A stretch of DNA of 64,000 nt from DASQPR01 sp963797605 (GTDB lineage: Bacteria; Actinomycetota; Actinomycetes; Mycobacteriales; Micromonosporaceae): the NCBI GenBank assembly GCA_963797605.1, contig CAWCPX010000009.1, positions 806,001 to 870,000 of the forward strand, read 5' to 3'. A program made the position numbers and the translations under genes. Each line of letters begins with the position of its first letter. Position 1 is the first letter of the stretch. Below are positions 53,077 through 61,703 of this stretch, piece after piece. Below the pieces are notes generated by a model. It had not been told where the DNA came from and searched no databases. It saw only the letters and a list, made by a program, of their open reading frames with translations.

Positions 53077-53889
53077 TCAGCCGGCGGTGAGCACGACTCC
53101 GGCCTCGGTGGTCTGTACGAAGAACGTGACCGATTCCTGGAAATACAGCTGGATCGTCGCCCCGTCGTGGCTCAGGTAACCGATCGACAGGTCCTGGCCG
53201 AGGTGGAGTTCGTAGTCGCCGCCACGGGCCGAGAGCAGCAGTCCGCCGGTGAGCGCCGGCGCCCAGATGATCTTCCCGTCTTTGCCGAGGGATCGCGCGA
53301 TGTGGTCCCGGATCGGGTAACCGTGATCGGTCGTCTCGACGACGGCCGTGTACGCGGCCGCACTGAGCAGCAGCGTGCACGGTCCTCCGACGCCGGCCAG
53401 TCGCAACTCGGTCATGGCCTGCGCGACCGCGATCGGGTAGGCGGTCAGGTCGTCGGGCAGAGCGATCGGGGCGGTCGATGCCGCGGCCCGGATCCCCTCT
53501 ACCCCGGCATCGGCGTAGCCGTCGAAGACCATCCCGTCCTCCGCGTACGCGATCCGCTTCGCCGCGTCCTTCACCGGCTGCCAGTCGGAGTCCTTCGACC
53601 CGCGCTCCACATCGTCGGCCGCCTGCCGGGTGATGGTGAACGGGACCCGGAATTCGACCAGTGGCCTGGCCTCGCGTACGCGTGCCTGCACCGCGTCGCC
53701 GGAGCCACCGCTGATCGGTGCCCGGAAGTGGCCGGTGCCGACCGCCGCCTCCGTCGGTCCGCCGGGTCCGATGACGTCGACGACCCGGCGTGCCGCGACG
53801 TGGCGGATGAAGGTACGCCGGGCTTCGGCTTCCAGGTCAGCCCACGCCGCGTCCGACATGGGGGCAAGTTCACGATGCAGGTTGTTCAT
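53077..53889 (-). CDS. encapsulin nanocompartment shell protein (family 1)
   Basis: A 270-residue HK97-fold shell protein, normal length for family 1 encapsulins (linocin M18 family). The N-terminal MNNLHRELAPMSDAAWADLEAEA forms the helix that holds cargo peptides. Other family segments are RPLVEFRVPFTITRQAADDVERG, GYPIRDHIARSL and DLSIGYLSHDGATIQLYFQESVTF. It self-assembles into icosahedral cages that enclose cargo carrying a C-terminal tag. The gene overlaps the DyP-peroxidase gene by 20 bp, so its start codon lies within the codons of the cargo tag region. Confidence 0.95.
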   Translation of the reverse strand: MNNLHRELAPMSDAAWADLEAEARRTFIRHVAARRVVDVIGPGGPTEAAVGTGHFRAPISGGSGDAVQARVREARPLVEFRVPFTITRQAADDVERGSKDSDWQPVKDAAKRIAYAEDGMVFDGYADAGVEGIRAAASTAPIALPDDLTAYPIAVAQAMTELRLAGVGGPCTLLLSAAAYTAVVETTDHGYPIRDHIARSLGKDGKIIWAPALTGGLLLSARGGDYELHLGQDLSIGYLSHDGATIQLYFQESVTFFVQTTEAGVVLTAG

Positions 53890-54925
53890 GGACGGCCTCC
53901 CTCAGACTTCCGATGCCCAGCGATGTGTCGTCCGCCTGGACTGTCGCCGTGAGCACCGGCTCCGGCGCCGCGTCGGCCTCTCCGACCGAGGAGGCCGGCG
54001 GTGGCGGATCGTCGAGCATGTCCGCCGACGGCACGAAGAACAGGCTGCCGGACACGGCGACGGAGAAGTCGAGGATCCGGTCGGAGTTACCCGGCGGGAC
54101 GCCGATGAACATGTTCCGCAGCATCAGTTCGATGGTCTCGGGCGTCGACGCGTATGCGATGAAATAGGTTCCGAACTCGTCTTCACCGGGTGAGCCGAAG
54201 GCCATGTTGTCGCGCACGATCTTGCGTTGCGTGCCGTCGGCGTCGACGATCGTGTTCAGCACGAGGTGTGAGTTGCTGGGCTTGTCCTCGTCACGGAACT
54301 CGGCGTCGTCGAGTTTGGTGCGGCCGATCACGAGTTCCTGCTCGGCCACGGAAATCGAGTTCCACGCTGTCAGGTCATGCAGGTATTTCTGCACGATGAC
54401 ATAGCTGCCGCCGCTGAAATCCGGCTCCTGTGCGCCGATGAGGGCCGTTTCCACCGCGGCCGGCCCGCTCGGGCTCTCCGTGCCATCGACGAAACCGAGC
54501 AGGTCGCGTTCATCGAAATATTTGAACCCGTGCGTCTCGTCGACGAGATCGACCAGGCCCGTGAGCCGGCCCATCAGTCGGCGCGCCATTTCGAAGCACA
54601 GATCCGTCCGCCGGGCGCGCAGGTGAAACAGGATGTCGCCGGGCGTCGCGACGGCGGTGTGACGCTCACCGGCGATCTCCGGGAACGGGTGCAGGCCGGC
54701 CGGGCGTGGACCGCTGAAGAGTCGATCCCACAGCTCCGAGCCCAGCCCGACCACGCAGCGCAGTTCGCTGTCCGGGTAGCGGAATCCGACACCGCGAGCC
54801 AGCCCGGTGACGTCGCCGAGAAAGTCCCGGACGTCGTCCTCGGCCCCGGCGCGCACGGTCACGATGAGGAAAATCGCCGCTTCGGTGAGCCCTCGCACCA
54901 CCGGCTGCGGCTCGGCACCGGCCAT
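53870..54925 (-). CDS. DyP-type peroxidase, encapsulin cargo
   Basis: A 351-residue heme peroxidase. GFVDGTESPSG carries the GxxDG motif (distal Asp), SNSHLVLNTIVD provides the proximal His, and KIVRDNMAFGS carries the catalytic Arg. The C-terminal end after an acidic/Pro linker, TSLGIGSLREAVHEQPAS, contains SLGIGSLR, the canonical encapsulin-loading tag. The enzyme would oxidise dyes, phenols or other reductants with H2O2 inside the compartment. The downstream encapsulin start is embedded in its tail codons. An alpha/beta hydrolase gene ends only 10 bp upstream, so the three form one operon. Confidence 0.95.
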   Translation of the reverse strand: MAGAEPQPVVRGLTEAAIFLIVTVRAGAEDDVRDFLGDVTGLARGVGFRYPDSELRCVVGLGSELWDRLFSGPRPAGLHPFPEIAGERHTAVATPGDILFHLRARRTDLCFEMARRLMGRLTGLVDLVDETHGFKYFDERDLLGFVDGTESPSGPAAVETALIGAQEPDFSGGSYVIVQKYLHDLTAWNSISVAEQELVIGRTKLDDAEFRDEDKPSNSHLVLNTIVDADGTQRKIVRDNMAFGSPGEDEFGTYFIAYASTPETIELMLRNMFIGVPPGNSDRILDFSVAVSGSLFFVPSADMLDDPPPPASSVGEADAAPEPVLTATVQADDTSLGIGSLREAVHEQPAS

Positions 54926-54935
54926 CGCGACTCCG

Positions 54936-55764
54936 TTACGACTGGAGGAACTGCAACAGGTCGGCCTGGAACTCGTCCTTGCGGGTGCTCGTCAGCCCGT
55001 GCGGCGCGCCGGGATAGACCTTGAGCTGCGCACCCTTGACAATCTTGGACGACTTCATCGCGGACGCCACGATCGGCACGATCTGGTCGTCGTCGCCGTG
55101 GATGATCAGCGTCGGGACGTCGATGGCCTGGAGGTCCTTCGTCAGGTCGGTTTCCGAGAAGGCCTTGATGCAGTCGTACGCGCCCTTGAGACCGCAGGTC
55201 ATCGACTGCTGCCAGAACTGGTCGCGCAGACCTTGCGACACCGTCGACCCGGGCCGGTTGGCCCCGTAGAACGGCGCGCTGAGCTCCTTGTAGAACTGGG
55301 ACCGGTCGGCCGACAACTGGTTGCGCAAGCCGTCGAACACGTCGATGGGGAGGCCTTCGGGGTTCGCGTCGGTCTTGAGCATGAGCGGCGGGATCGCGCC
55401 GACGAGCAGCATCTTCGCCACCCGGCCGGTGCCGTACTTGCCGACGTAGCGCGTGATCACGCCGCCGCCGGTCGAGTGCCCGACGAGCGTGATGCCGCTC
55501 AGATCAAGCGCGTCGATCACGGCGGCGAGATCGTCCGCGTAGTGGTCGAGGTCGTTGCCCTCCCACGGCTGCGCTCGAGCGGCCGCCGCCACGACGATCG
55601 AGCGCCACGCCCCGGTAACCGTGGTCGGCGACGAACTTCATCGCGTCGTCCCAGGCGTCCGAGGTCAGTGGCCAACCGTGGCTGAAGACGACCGGCTGGC
55701 CGGAGCCCCAGTCCTTGTAGAAGATGTCGACGTTGTCCTTCGTGGAAACGCGCCCGCTGCCCAT
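54936..55764 (-). CDS. alpha/beta hydrolase, chloroperoxidase-like (one frameshift as sequenced)
   Basis: About 275 residues after removing one extra base near 55575-55585, which splits VALDRRGGGRSS from QPWEGNDLDHYADDLAAVIDAL. The family is the cofactor-free haloperoxidase/esterase group. Motifs: VFSHGWPLTSDAWDD (oxyanion loop), GHSTGGG (catalytic Ser), HGDDDQIVPI (Asp region) and GAPHGL (His). It heads the operon with the DyP peroxidase and encapsulin. It carries no encapsulin tag at its C-terminus (LLQFLQS), so it should stay outside the shell. Confidence 0.87.
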
Positions 55765-55832
55765 CGGATTCTCCCTCGATCACACAGGATTGATCGCCGC
55801 GGCACACGAGGCCGCCCCGCACCGATTTGACG

Positions 55833-56483
55833 CTACCCGTGTGCATTTGGTCGGGAAGGCGAATGGACATTTTGGATCTCAACGTCGTCCGCGAACGGGG
55901 ACGCCGCGAGCAACTCCGCGCCACCCGCACGGGCCAAGCGGCCCAACGGACTGTCCGGCTTGCGGGCCGACTGGTCCGCAAGGATCGCGGTGATCGCGGC
56001 GGTGAAGCCGAGGCGCGGATATTCCTCGATGATCCGTCGCGTTACGTCCGGCGCGATGCGATCCAAGCGCAGGCCGAACACGTCGACCGCGGCGCCGATG
56101 CTGACGAGCGCGACCTCGGGGCGGAGATCCTTCGCCGCCTGCTGATGCACGTGCAGACGGATCGCCTCGGCCACCAGGTCGGCGAGCGCGGTGTGAGCGC
56201 CTCGCGACAGCAGAAACTCGTACGCGACGTCGGCCCCGATCTCCTCGAACGGCGCCGGGCCGTCGTAGCGCTCGGTGAAACCGAGGTCGTGCAGGGCTGC
56301 CGCGATGTACAACGCCTCCGGGTCGGGTGCGAGGCGGTCTCGGTCGGCGATGGCGAGCCCGAACTGGTAGGTGCGTTGGCAGTGGTTCGCGAGCGTGATC
56401 GTGGACGACGCGAGGAGCAGTTCGGTCGCGGCGGCAGCGAGACGGGTGTCCGGCACGCGGGCGGAGAGGGCTGAGTACGTCAT
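55833..56483 (-). CDS. HD-domain phosphohydrolase-like protein
   Basis: A 216-residue protein with an HD fold: first His in NHCQRTYQFGLAI, the HD doublet in IAAALHDLGFTERY (~residue 70), and AIRLHVHQQAAKD later. It resembles actinobacterial HD proteins similar to cyanamide hydratase. The reaction is unknown; phosphohydrolase or hydratase activity with a divalent metal is likely. It is divergent from the GlxA-type regulator at 56557 with a 73-bp gap, so that regulator probably controls it. Confidence 0.85.
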   Translation of the reverse strand: MTYSALSARVPDTRLAAAATELLLASSTITLANHCQRTYQFGLAIADRDRLAPDPEALYIAAALHDLGFTERYDGPAPFEEIGADVAYEFLLSRGAHTALADLVAEAIRLHVHQQAAKDLRPEVALVSIGAAVDVFGLRLDRIAPDVTRRIIEEYPRLGFTAAITAILADQSARKPDSPLGRLARAGGAELLAASPFADDVEIQNVHSPSRPNAHG

Positions 56484-56544
56484 GGCTTCACGATCCCCGG
56501 CCCGGTCGATCGTCACGAGTGGCGGGATCGCCGCCTTTCGGTGG

Positions 56545-56550
56545 TAATCT
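56545..56550 (+). promoter_or_regulatory. -10 box (TAATCT) for a probable leaderless regulator transcript
   Basis: TAATCT (TANNNT) ends 6 nt before GTG 56557 and no RBS is present. Confidence 0.5.
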
Positions 56551-56556
56551 CGCCGC

Positions 56557-57540
56557 GTGCGTTCGTGGGCCGTGGATGTCCTCGCTTTCGACGGCTGTCT
56601 GGCCGCCGAGGTGTACGGCGTCGTTGACCTGCTGACGATCGCCAATGCCGTGGCCGCGTCCGCGCAACCCGCGGGGGCGCCGTTGTTCCGGCCGCGCATC
56701 GTGTCCGTCACCGGGTCGGTGCGCCCGGCCGGTGGCACCGACCTGCGGACGGAACTCGTCACGATGCCGGCCCGGGGCGAGATCGTGGTCCCCGGGTTCA
56801 TGTGTGTCGACCCGGCTTCCGTCGCCGCCGCTGTGGCCGCCGTGGAACCGGAGATCGACTATTTACGTGGCCTCGGCACGACGCCGGTGTCCGCCGTGTG
56901 CGGTGGCACCTTTCTGCTGGCCGAGGCCGGGCTGCTCGACGGTCACGCCGCGACGACGTCGTGGCTGTTCGCTCCGGAACTCGCCCGCCAATACCCGCGG
57001 ATCGACGTCCGCGCGACGGCGCTGATCGTGCGCGACGGCCGTTTCGCGACCTCGGGCGCGTTCAGCGCCGCGCACGACCTCGCCTTGGACCTCATCCGGC
57101 GGCACGGCGGCGACCGGGTGGCCCGGGCCACATCGCGGGTCACCCTTGTCGCGGAGAGTCGGCACAGCCAGGCGCCGTTCGTCGAGGACACGTTACGACC
57201 GGTTTCCGCGACCACCTTCGTCGACGACGTGCGGCGGTGGCTGCGCGCACACCTGGCCGAGCGCTACGACCTGGCGGTGCTCGCGGCCACCTTTCATGTC
57301 AGCACCCGCACGCTGTTGCGCCGATTCGCCGCCTCCGGTGACTCACCGCTGGGCTACCTGCGGGCGGCGCGGGTGACGGCCGCGAAACGGCTGCTGGAGG
57401 CGTCCGATCGCAGCGTTCACGAGATCACAGCACTCGTCGGGTACGCGGACGCCGCGACGTTCCGCGCGTTGTTCGTGGCCGCGGCCGGTGTCACCCCGTC
57501 GGAATATCGCCGCCAGTTCCGCCGCCGCCAGGCCGCCTGA
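56557..57540 (+). CDS. GlxA-family transcriptional regulator (DJ-1/PfpI + AraC HTH)
   Basis: A 327-residue regulator. Residues ~1-190 form a DJ-1/PfpI-like domain with the nucleophile-elbow-like VSAVCGGTFLLAEAGLLDG. Residues ~220-327 are an AraC helix-turn-helix pair (LAERYDLAVLAATFHVSTRTLLRRF and SVHEITALVGYADAATFRALF, ending VTPSEYRRQFRRR). GlxA proteins sense small amides, amines or aldehydes. It likely controls the divergent HD-domain gene. Start chosen from the leaderless box. Confidence 0.92.
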   Translation: MRSWAVDVLAFDGCLAAEVYGVVDLLTIANAVAASAQPAGAPLFRPRIVSVTGSVRPAGGTDLRTELVTMPARGEIVVPGFMCVDPASVAAAVAAVEPEIDYLRGLGTTPVSAVCGGTFLLAEAGLLDGHAATTSWLFAPELARQYPRIDVRATALIVRDGRFATSGAFSAAHDLALDLIRRHGGDRVARATSRVTLVAESRHSQAPFVEDTLRPVSATTFVDDVRRWLRAHLAERYDLAVLAATFHVSTRTLLRRFAASGDSPLGYLRAARVTAAKRLLEASDRSVHEITALVGYADAATFRALFVAAAGVTPSEYRRQFRRRQAA

Positions 57541-57547
57541 CAGTCCG

Positions 57548-58441
57548 CTACAGGTCCTTGACCATCGAATGCACGGCGCCGACCGGCTGGTAGCCGAGCC
57601 ACGCGTTGATCGCCCGAATCGGTGCGTTGACCTCGTCGTTCGCGGTAAAGGCGGCGGTGACACCGCGTGCGGCGGCTGCTCGCAGCGACACCGACTTGAT
57701 GAGTTTGACCAGGCCCCGGCCGCGGAACTGCCGCCGGTTGTCCGATCCGATCGACATCGCCCGGCCGGACTCGTAATTGGAGTTCAGGGCCGTCGTCGCG
57801 GCCGGTACGCCACCGACGATCGCGATCATGCTCGTGTCCTTGTCGACGACCGGCCAGTAAATCGCGAGAAAGTCCTCGTACGGCATGCCTTCGTACGGCA
57901 TGTCGCCCGGCTCGTCCCGGGCCGCCTCGTCGCTCACGAGGTAGAACGGCTCCGGGCCGGCCTCCCGGGCGGACAGAATCTCGACATCGGCCGGGATCGG
58001 CGGCTCCGGGGGCAGATCGCGAGGGTCAACGACGACGTACAGATCCGTGGCACCCCGGACGTAGCCCCGGTGCTCACCGAACGCGATCGAGGTCGGATCG
58101 TCCATCGCGAACGTACGGATCTTGGTGGCTCCAACCGCGCGCAGGTGCGACTCCATGCGCTCGTGCAACGCCGAGCCCACGCCGGCGCCCCGGGCCTCGG
58201 CGAGCACGCGCAGCCTGAGGAACGCGCCACCGGCCGCGACGGCGACATCGAGCCCGCACGCGGCGTTGGCCACGACCTCGCCGTCGATCTCCGCGAGCAG
58301 CCGCAGTTCGTGGGCCTCTGGCCGGCTCGCCTCGAACGCCAGGCGCAGCGTCTCTACAGTCGCGACGTGCCACGGCTCAACTGCCCGCATGACGACGTCG
58401 ACATGGGGCAGGTCTTCGATGATCATTTCGCGAATCAGCAC
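57548..58441 (-). CDS. GNAT acetyltransferase with two GNAT-like halves
   Basis: A 297-residue protein. The first half (~1-160) has a GNAT acetyl-CoA site (VLAEARGAGVGSALHERM). The second half (~165-297) repeats the fold (NRRQFRGRGLVKLIKSVSLRAAAARGV, then INAWLGYQPVGAVHSMVKDL). This double-GNAT layout is shared with mycothiol synthase-like and aminoglycoside-acetylating enzymes; the substrate is unknown. GTG 58441 lies 64 bp after the APH-like gene on the same strand. Confidence 0.85.
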   Translation of the reverse strand: MLIREMIIEDLPHVDVVMRAVEPWHVATVETLRLAFEASRPEAHELRLLAEIDGEVVANAACGLDVAVAAGGAFLRLRVLAEARGAGVGSALHERMESHLRAVGATKIRTFAMDDPTSIAFGEHRGYVRGATDLYVVVDPRDLPPEPPIPADVEILSAREAGPEPFYLVSDEAARDEPGDMPYEGMPYEDFLAIYWPVVDKDTSMIAIVGGVPAATTALNSNYESGRAMSIGSDNRRQFRGRGLVKLIKSVSLRAAAARGVTAAFTANDEVNAPIRAINAWLGYQPVGAVHSMVKDL

Positions 58442-58505
58442 GGCCGCAGAACCTACCAGGTGGGCCCGCGTACCGGTGTCCCGGTTATCCGAGACCGCCG
58501 CAGGC

Positions 58506-59441
58506 TCAATGAGGCTGATCCAGGATGCGCATCAACAATTCCAGTTCCTGGCGACGGCTGGCCTCGGTCACCGACTCGTCGAGCACGGTGGCCATGAACA
58601 GCGCGATGTCGTCGAGTCGCCGCTCGTGACGGTAGTAGCGCAACAGGGCATCGTCGGGCCCCAGGGGCCCGTACCCGTGGCGGAAAAGCTCCTCGCGGTG
58701 CGCGTTCATCGGGTGGGCGCCGTAGTCGGTTCCGAAGACGAACATCAGGTCGCGTTCGCGGGGCGCCCGAATCGGGGCGTCCCAGTCGACGACCCGCAGA
58801 TCGTCGACGCCGGCTGCGAGCAGGTTCGCCGGATGGACGTCGCCGTGGCACAGCACGTTCGGCCGGGGATCCTCAGCGGCGTGTCGTTCCCACCGATCGA
58901 CGTCGTCCCCGAGCGCCAGCAAGTCCGCACCGTGGCGGCGCCACAGTGGACCCAGCGTCGGGGCGGCGGCGGCCGGCCCGGCCAGGGCGCGGAGGCGGTC
59001 TGATGCCGTGCTCGCGTACGCCTCGGTCGGCACGAGCGCCGCTATGGGGGCTGGCAGGGTAACGGTGTGCAGCGCGCCGAGGAACCGGCCGTACGCCGTC
59101 CACTGGGTGTCGGTCAGACCACAGCTCCACAGGTCCGCGCCGTCGACGAATGGGTAGAGCGCGAGGCGCAGGTCGCCGACGGGTCGCACGTCACCCAGTG
59201 GCGCGACGACCTGCGCGAGGCCGTGATCGACGAGGTAGCGCGGTACGGATATCGCGGCTGGGTCGTACCCACCGGCTCGCACTTTCAGGAAGAAGCGGCC
59301 GGACGACGCGCGCACGTCGTAGGACCAGGCGCCGCGATCGAGGCCCAGTGGCATGAAGTCGATCCCGGTGACGGACAGGTTCCAGCCTTCGCGGAGCACG
59401 TCGACGAGCACGGAGTCGGGAAGGTCGGGCTTGTCAATCAC
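58506..59441 (-). CDS. aminoglycoside phosphotransferase (APH)-family kinase
   Basis: About 311 residues of the APH/choline-kinase fold. Catalytic block VLCHGDVHPANLLAAG (Brenner motif H-G-D-x-x-x-x-N), then LRVVDWDAP (metal-binding Asp), and an N-lobe Lys in GRFFLKVRAGGY. The family includes antibiotic kinases, homoserine/choline kinases and methylthioribose kinase, so resistance is not certain. GTG 59441 is preferred over the upstream open frame. It lies between the ribosomal-protection GTPase and a GNAT gene on one strand. Confidence 0.85.
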   Translation of the reverse strand: MIDKPDLPDSVLVDVLREGWNLSVTGIDFMPLGLDRGAWSYDVRASSGRFFLKVRAGGYDPAAISVPRYLVDHGLAQVVAPLGDVRPVGDLRLALYPFVDGADLWSCGLTDTQWTAYGRFLGALHTVTLPAPIAALVPTEAYASTASDRLRALAGPAAAAPTLGPLWRRHGADLLALGDDVDRWERHAAEDPRPNVLCHGDVHPANLLAAGVDDLRVVDWDAPIRAPRERDLMFVFGTDYGAHPMNAHREELFRHGYGPLGPDDALLRYYRHERRLDDIALFMATVLDESVTEASRRQELELLMRILDQPH

Positions 59442-59559
59442 GGCGCTACCCGGACGCCCCGGAATCGTGGGGGCTCGTAGACCCCGAACACCAGTGGCTG
59501 CTTCGGGCTCAAGGCTCGACTCCCCCAGATTCCTCGAACACCACGAATTCTCACCGACC

Positions 59560-61560
59560 TTACGAAGCATGTTGAGGTTGCGGGGCGTGGCCGCGCAGTG
59601 CCGCCAGATATTCGGGTCGGTTCAACGGATTCGCGGTCGTACGCGGCCGCGTCGGCGGGTCGCCGCGCACGGGTTGGTAGCCGGAGAAGGTCGATTCGAG
59701 CACGCCGTCGCCGTTGGTGAGCGCCGGCAGGGTGCGGTGGAACGCCTGCACCGCCGCGGCCGGCAGGTCGGCGTCGATGCTGACGTCGTCGCCGCGGACG
59801 GTCTGCGCGTGCACGGCCGCTCCGTGCGACGCGAGCGCGCTGAGGATGCCGCCCATCGTCATCGCGGGGGCGTCGACGCGGACGCGGGACATCGGTTCGC
59901 ACACCCGGGTGCCCGCGCTCCGAAGCGCTCGCATGAGCACGAGCGGCGTGAGCTTGCGGAAGTCGGCGGCGGTGCTCGTCGGTCCGCGGCGGGAGGGCGG
60001 ACCGTCGGCGACGCTGTAACTGCTGCTGAACATCGTGATCTCACAGTCGGTCACGGACCAGCCGCGCAGACCCTCACGCAGGGCGTCACGGACGTACTGC
60101 TCCATCGCCGACGCGAACTCGTCGATCGTGCGGTAGACGTAGAGCGGGACGGATTGGTAGTCGACGGCCAGACGGAACGTGATTCCGGTCGGGGCCGGCT
60201 CGACGCGCAGACCGATCGTGGCCTGAAACGGGTTCTCCGGCGTGTTGATGATCTCTTCGGCTTCGCCGGACCCGGCTGGGCGTTCGATGTAGAGCGGTGT
60301 GGTCTCGCGGAAGCTGACGGCCAGGCCGTAGTCGGCGGCGAGCGTCGCCTCGATGACCTCTTTCTGCACCTCGCCGTAGAGCGACACGGCCAGCTCACCG
60401 GACGCCGCGGCGCGGACGTTGATCAGCGGGTCCTGCTCGGCGAGTTGGGCCAGTGCGGCTCGTAACGCGACGTGATCCTCATGCCGATCCGGTGTGAGGA
60501 GGGCCTCCAGCGTCGGCGGCGCGAAGTGGTGCGGCTGACCGTCGCCGCTGCGTGCGCCGATCGACGCGCCCACCTGGACGCGCGTGAGGCCCGACAGCTT
60601 GCCGATCTCGCCGGCCCGGACGGTGTCCCGCCGCACCCAGTCGCCGTGTTCGAACACGGTGATCCCGGTGATCTTGTCCGTGTCCCCGGCGCGTACCCGA
60701 TCCCGGACGTGCGCGGTCCCGGCGAACATCCGGACGTAGGCGATCTTCTCTCCCGCGCCGCCCCGCTCGATCTTGAAGATGGTCCCGTCGCACGGCTGCG
60801 CGTCGTCTCCGTCGGCGATCGGCAGCAGGTCGACGAGCCCGCTCATCAACGCGGACACGCCCGTGCCGGTCATGGCGGAGCCGACGTAGACCGGGCATAC
60901 CAGGTTCGATTTCGTCTGAGCGGCGAGCGCGTGCCGCAGTCGTCGGGCCGTCACGGCGGCTTCGTCGTTGACGTACGCGTCGAAAAGCACCGGATCTTGA
61001 TCGACAAGCGCTTCGACGAGCGCGGATCGAAGGTCGTCGGGCTCGGGTTCGACGATGGTCGCGGCGCGCGTTCCCGCCATCGCGGCGGCGGTCATGGGCA
61101 CCACCCGCACGGCCATCCGGCGTTGGACCGCACGCAGCACCGCGTCCACGTCAGCGCCGCGACGGTCGATCTTGTTGATAAAGATGACGGTGGGTACGCG
61201 CAACCGCCGCAACGCCCGCATCAGCACCCGGGTCTGGGGCTGTACGCCCTCCACCGCGGAGATCACGAGCACGGCGCCGTCGAGCACCCCGAGGACCCGA
61301 TCGACTTCGGCGATGAAATCGGGGTGGCCGGGCGTGTCGATGATGTTGACCGACACGTCGCCGATCGTGAGCGACGCGACCGCAGAACGGATCGTGATGC
61401 CGCGCTGACGTTCCAGGTCGAGCGAGTCGGTCAGCGTCGTGCCGTTGTCGACGCGCCCGACGGCGTCGATCGCGCCGGCCTCGAAGAGCAGACGTTCGGT
61501 GAGGGTGGTTTTACCGGCGTCGACATGCGCCAGAATGCCGAGATTGAGCGTGCGTGACAA
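59560..61560 (-). CDS. tetracycline-resistance-type ribosomal protection GTPase (OtrA/TetM-like)
   Basis: A 666-residue EF-G-like GTPase. G1 ILAHVDAGKTTLTERLL, G2 region ERQRGITIRSA, G3 IIDTPGHPDF and G4 FINKIDRRG are intact. Domains II-V follow, with the EF-G IV-like SSYSVADGPPSRRGPTS and V-like EPMSRVRVDAPAMTMGGILSAL. These proteins bind the ribosome and displace tetracycline; in producers they are self-resistance genes. TTG start at 61560 has GAAGGA 8 nt upstream. A 35-codon leader with a strong RBS overlaps its start. Confidence 0.92.
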   Translation of the reverse strand: MSRTLNLGILAHVDAGKTTLTERLLFEAGAIDAVGRVDNGTTLTDSLDLERQRGITIRSAVASLTIGDVSVNIIDTPGHPDFIAEVDRVLGVLDGAVLVISAVEGVQPQTRVLMRALRRLRVPTVIFINKIDRRGADVDAVLRAVQRRMAVRVVPMTAAAMAGTRAATIVEPEPDDLRSALVEALVDQDPVLFDAYVNDEAAVTARRLRHALAAQTKSNLVCPVYVGSAMTGTGVSALMSGLVDLLPIADGDDAQPCDGTIFKIERGGAGEKIAYVRMFAGTAHVRDRVRAGDTDKITGITVFEHGDWVRRDTVRAGEIGKLSGLTRVQVGASIGARSGDGQPHHFAPPTLEALLTPDRHEDHVALRAALAQLAEQDPLINVRAAASGELAVSLYGEVQKEVIEATLAADYGLAVSFRETTPLYIERPAGSGEAEEIINTPENPFQATIGLRVEPAPTGITFRLAVDYQSVPLYVYRTIDEFASAMEQYVRDALREGLRGWSVTDCEITMFSSSYSVADGPPSRRGPTSTAADFRKLTPLVLMRALRSAGTRVCEPMSRVRVDAPAMTMGGILSALASHGAAVHAQTVRGDDVSIDADLPAAAVQAFHRTLPALTNGDGVLESTFSGYQPVRGDPPTRPRTTANPLNRPEYLAALRGHAPQPQHAS

Positions 61561-61618
61561 CAGCTACATCCTTCGAACCAAGGGACAGGGTTTCGAGAGT
61601 GATGAGCTGAGCTCGCAT
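61511..61618 (-). CDS. candidate leader peptide of the ribosomal-protection gene
   Basis: A 35-codon frame starting MRAQLITLETLSLGSKD with a strong Shine-Dalgarno (GAGGAG, 5 nt before the ATG). It covers the whole leader and runs 50 bp into the GTPase gene in another frame, ending at TAA 61511. A short translated leader overlapping a drug-resistance gene is the usual layout of ribosome-stalling attenuators. No such control is proven here. Confidence 0.5.
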   Translation of the reverse strand: MRAQLITLETLSLGSKDVAVVTHAQSRHSGACRRR

Positions 61619-61703
61619 GCGTACTCCTCGGTCGATGGCAGCGGACCGGTCAAGCCAAGCACGCGACGGGAACCCCGTCGACCGATTTACCGGAGCGGCC
61701 GTT

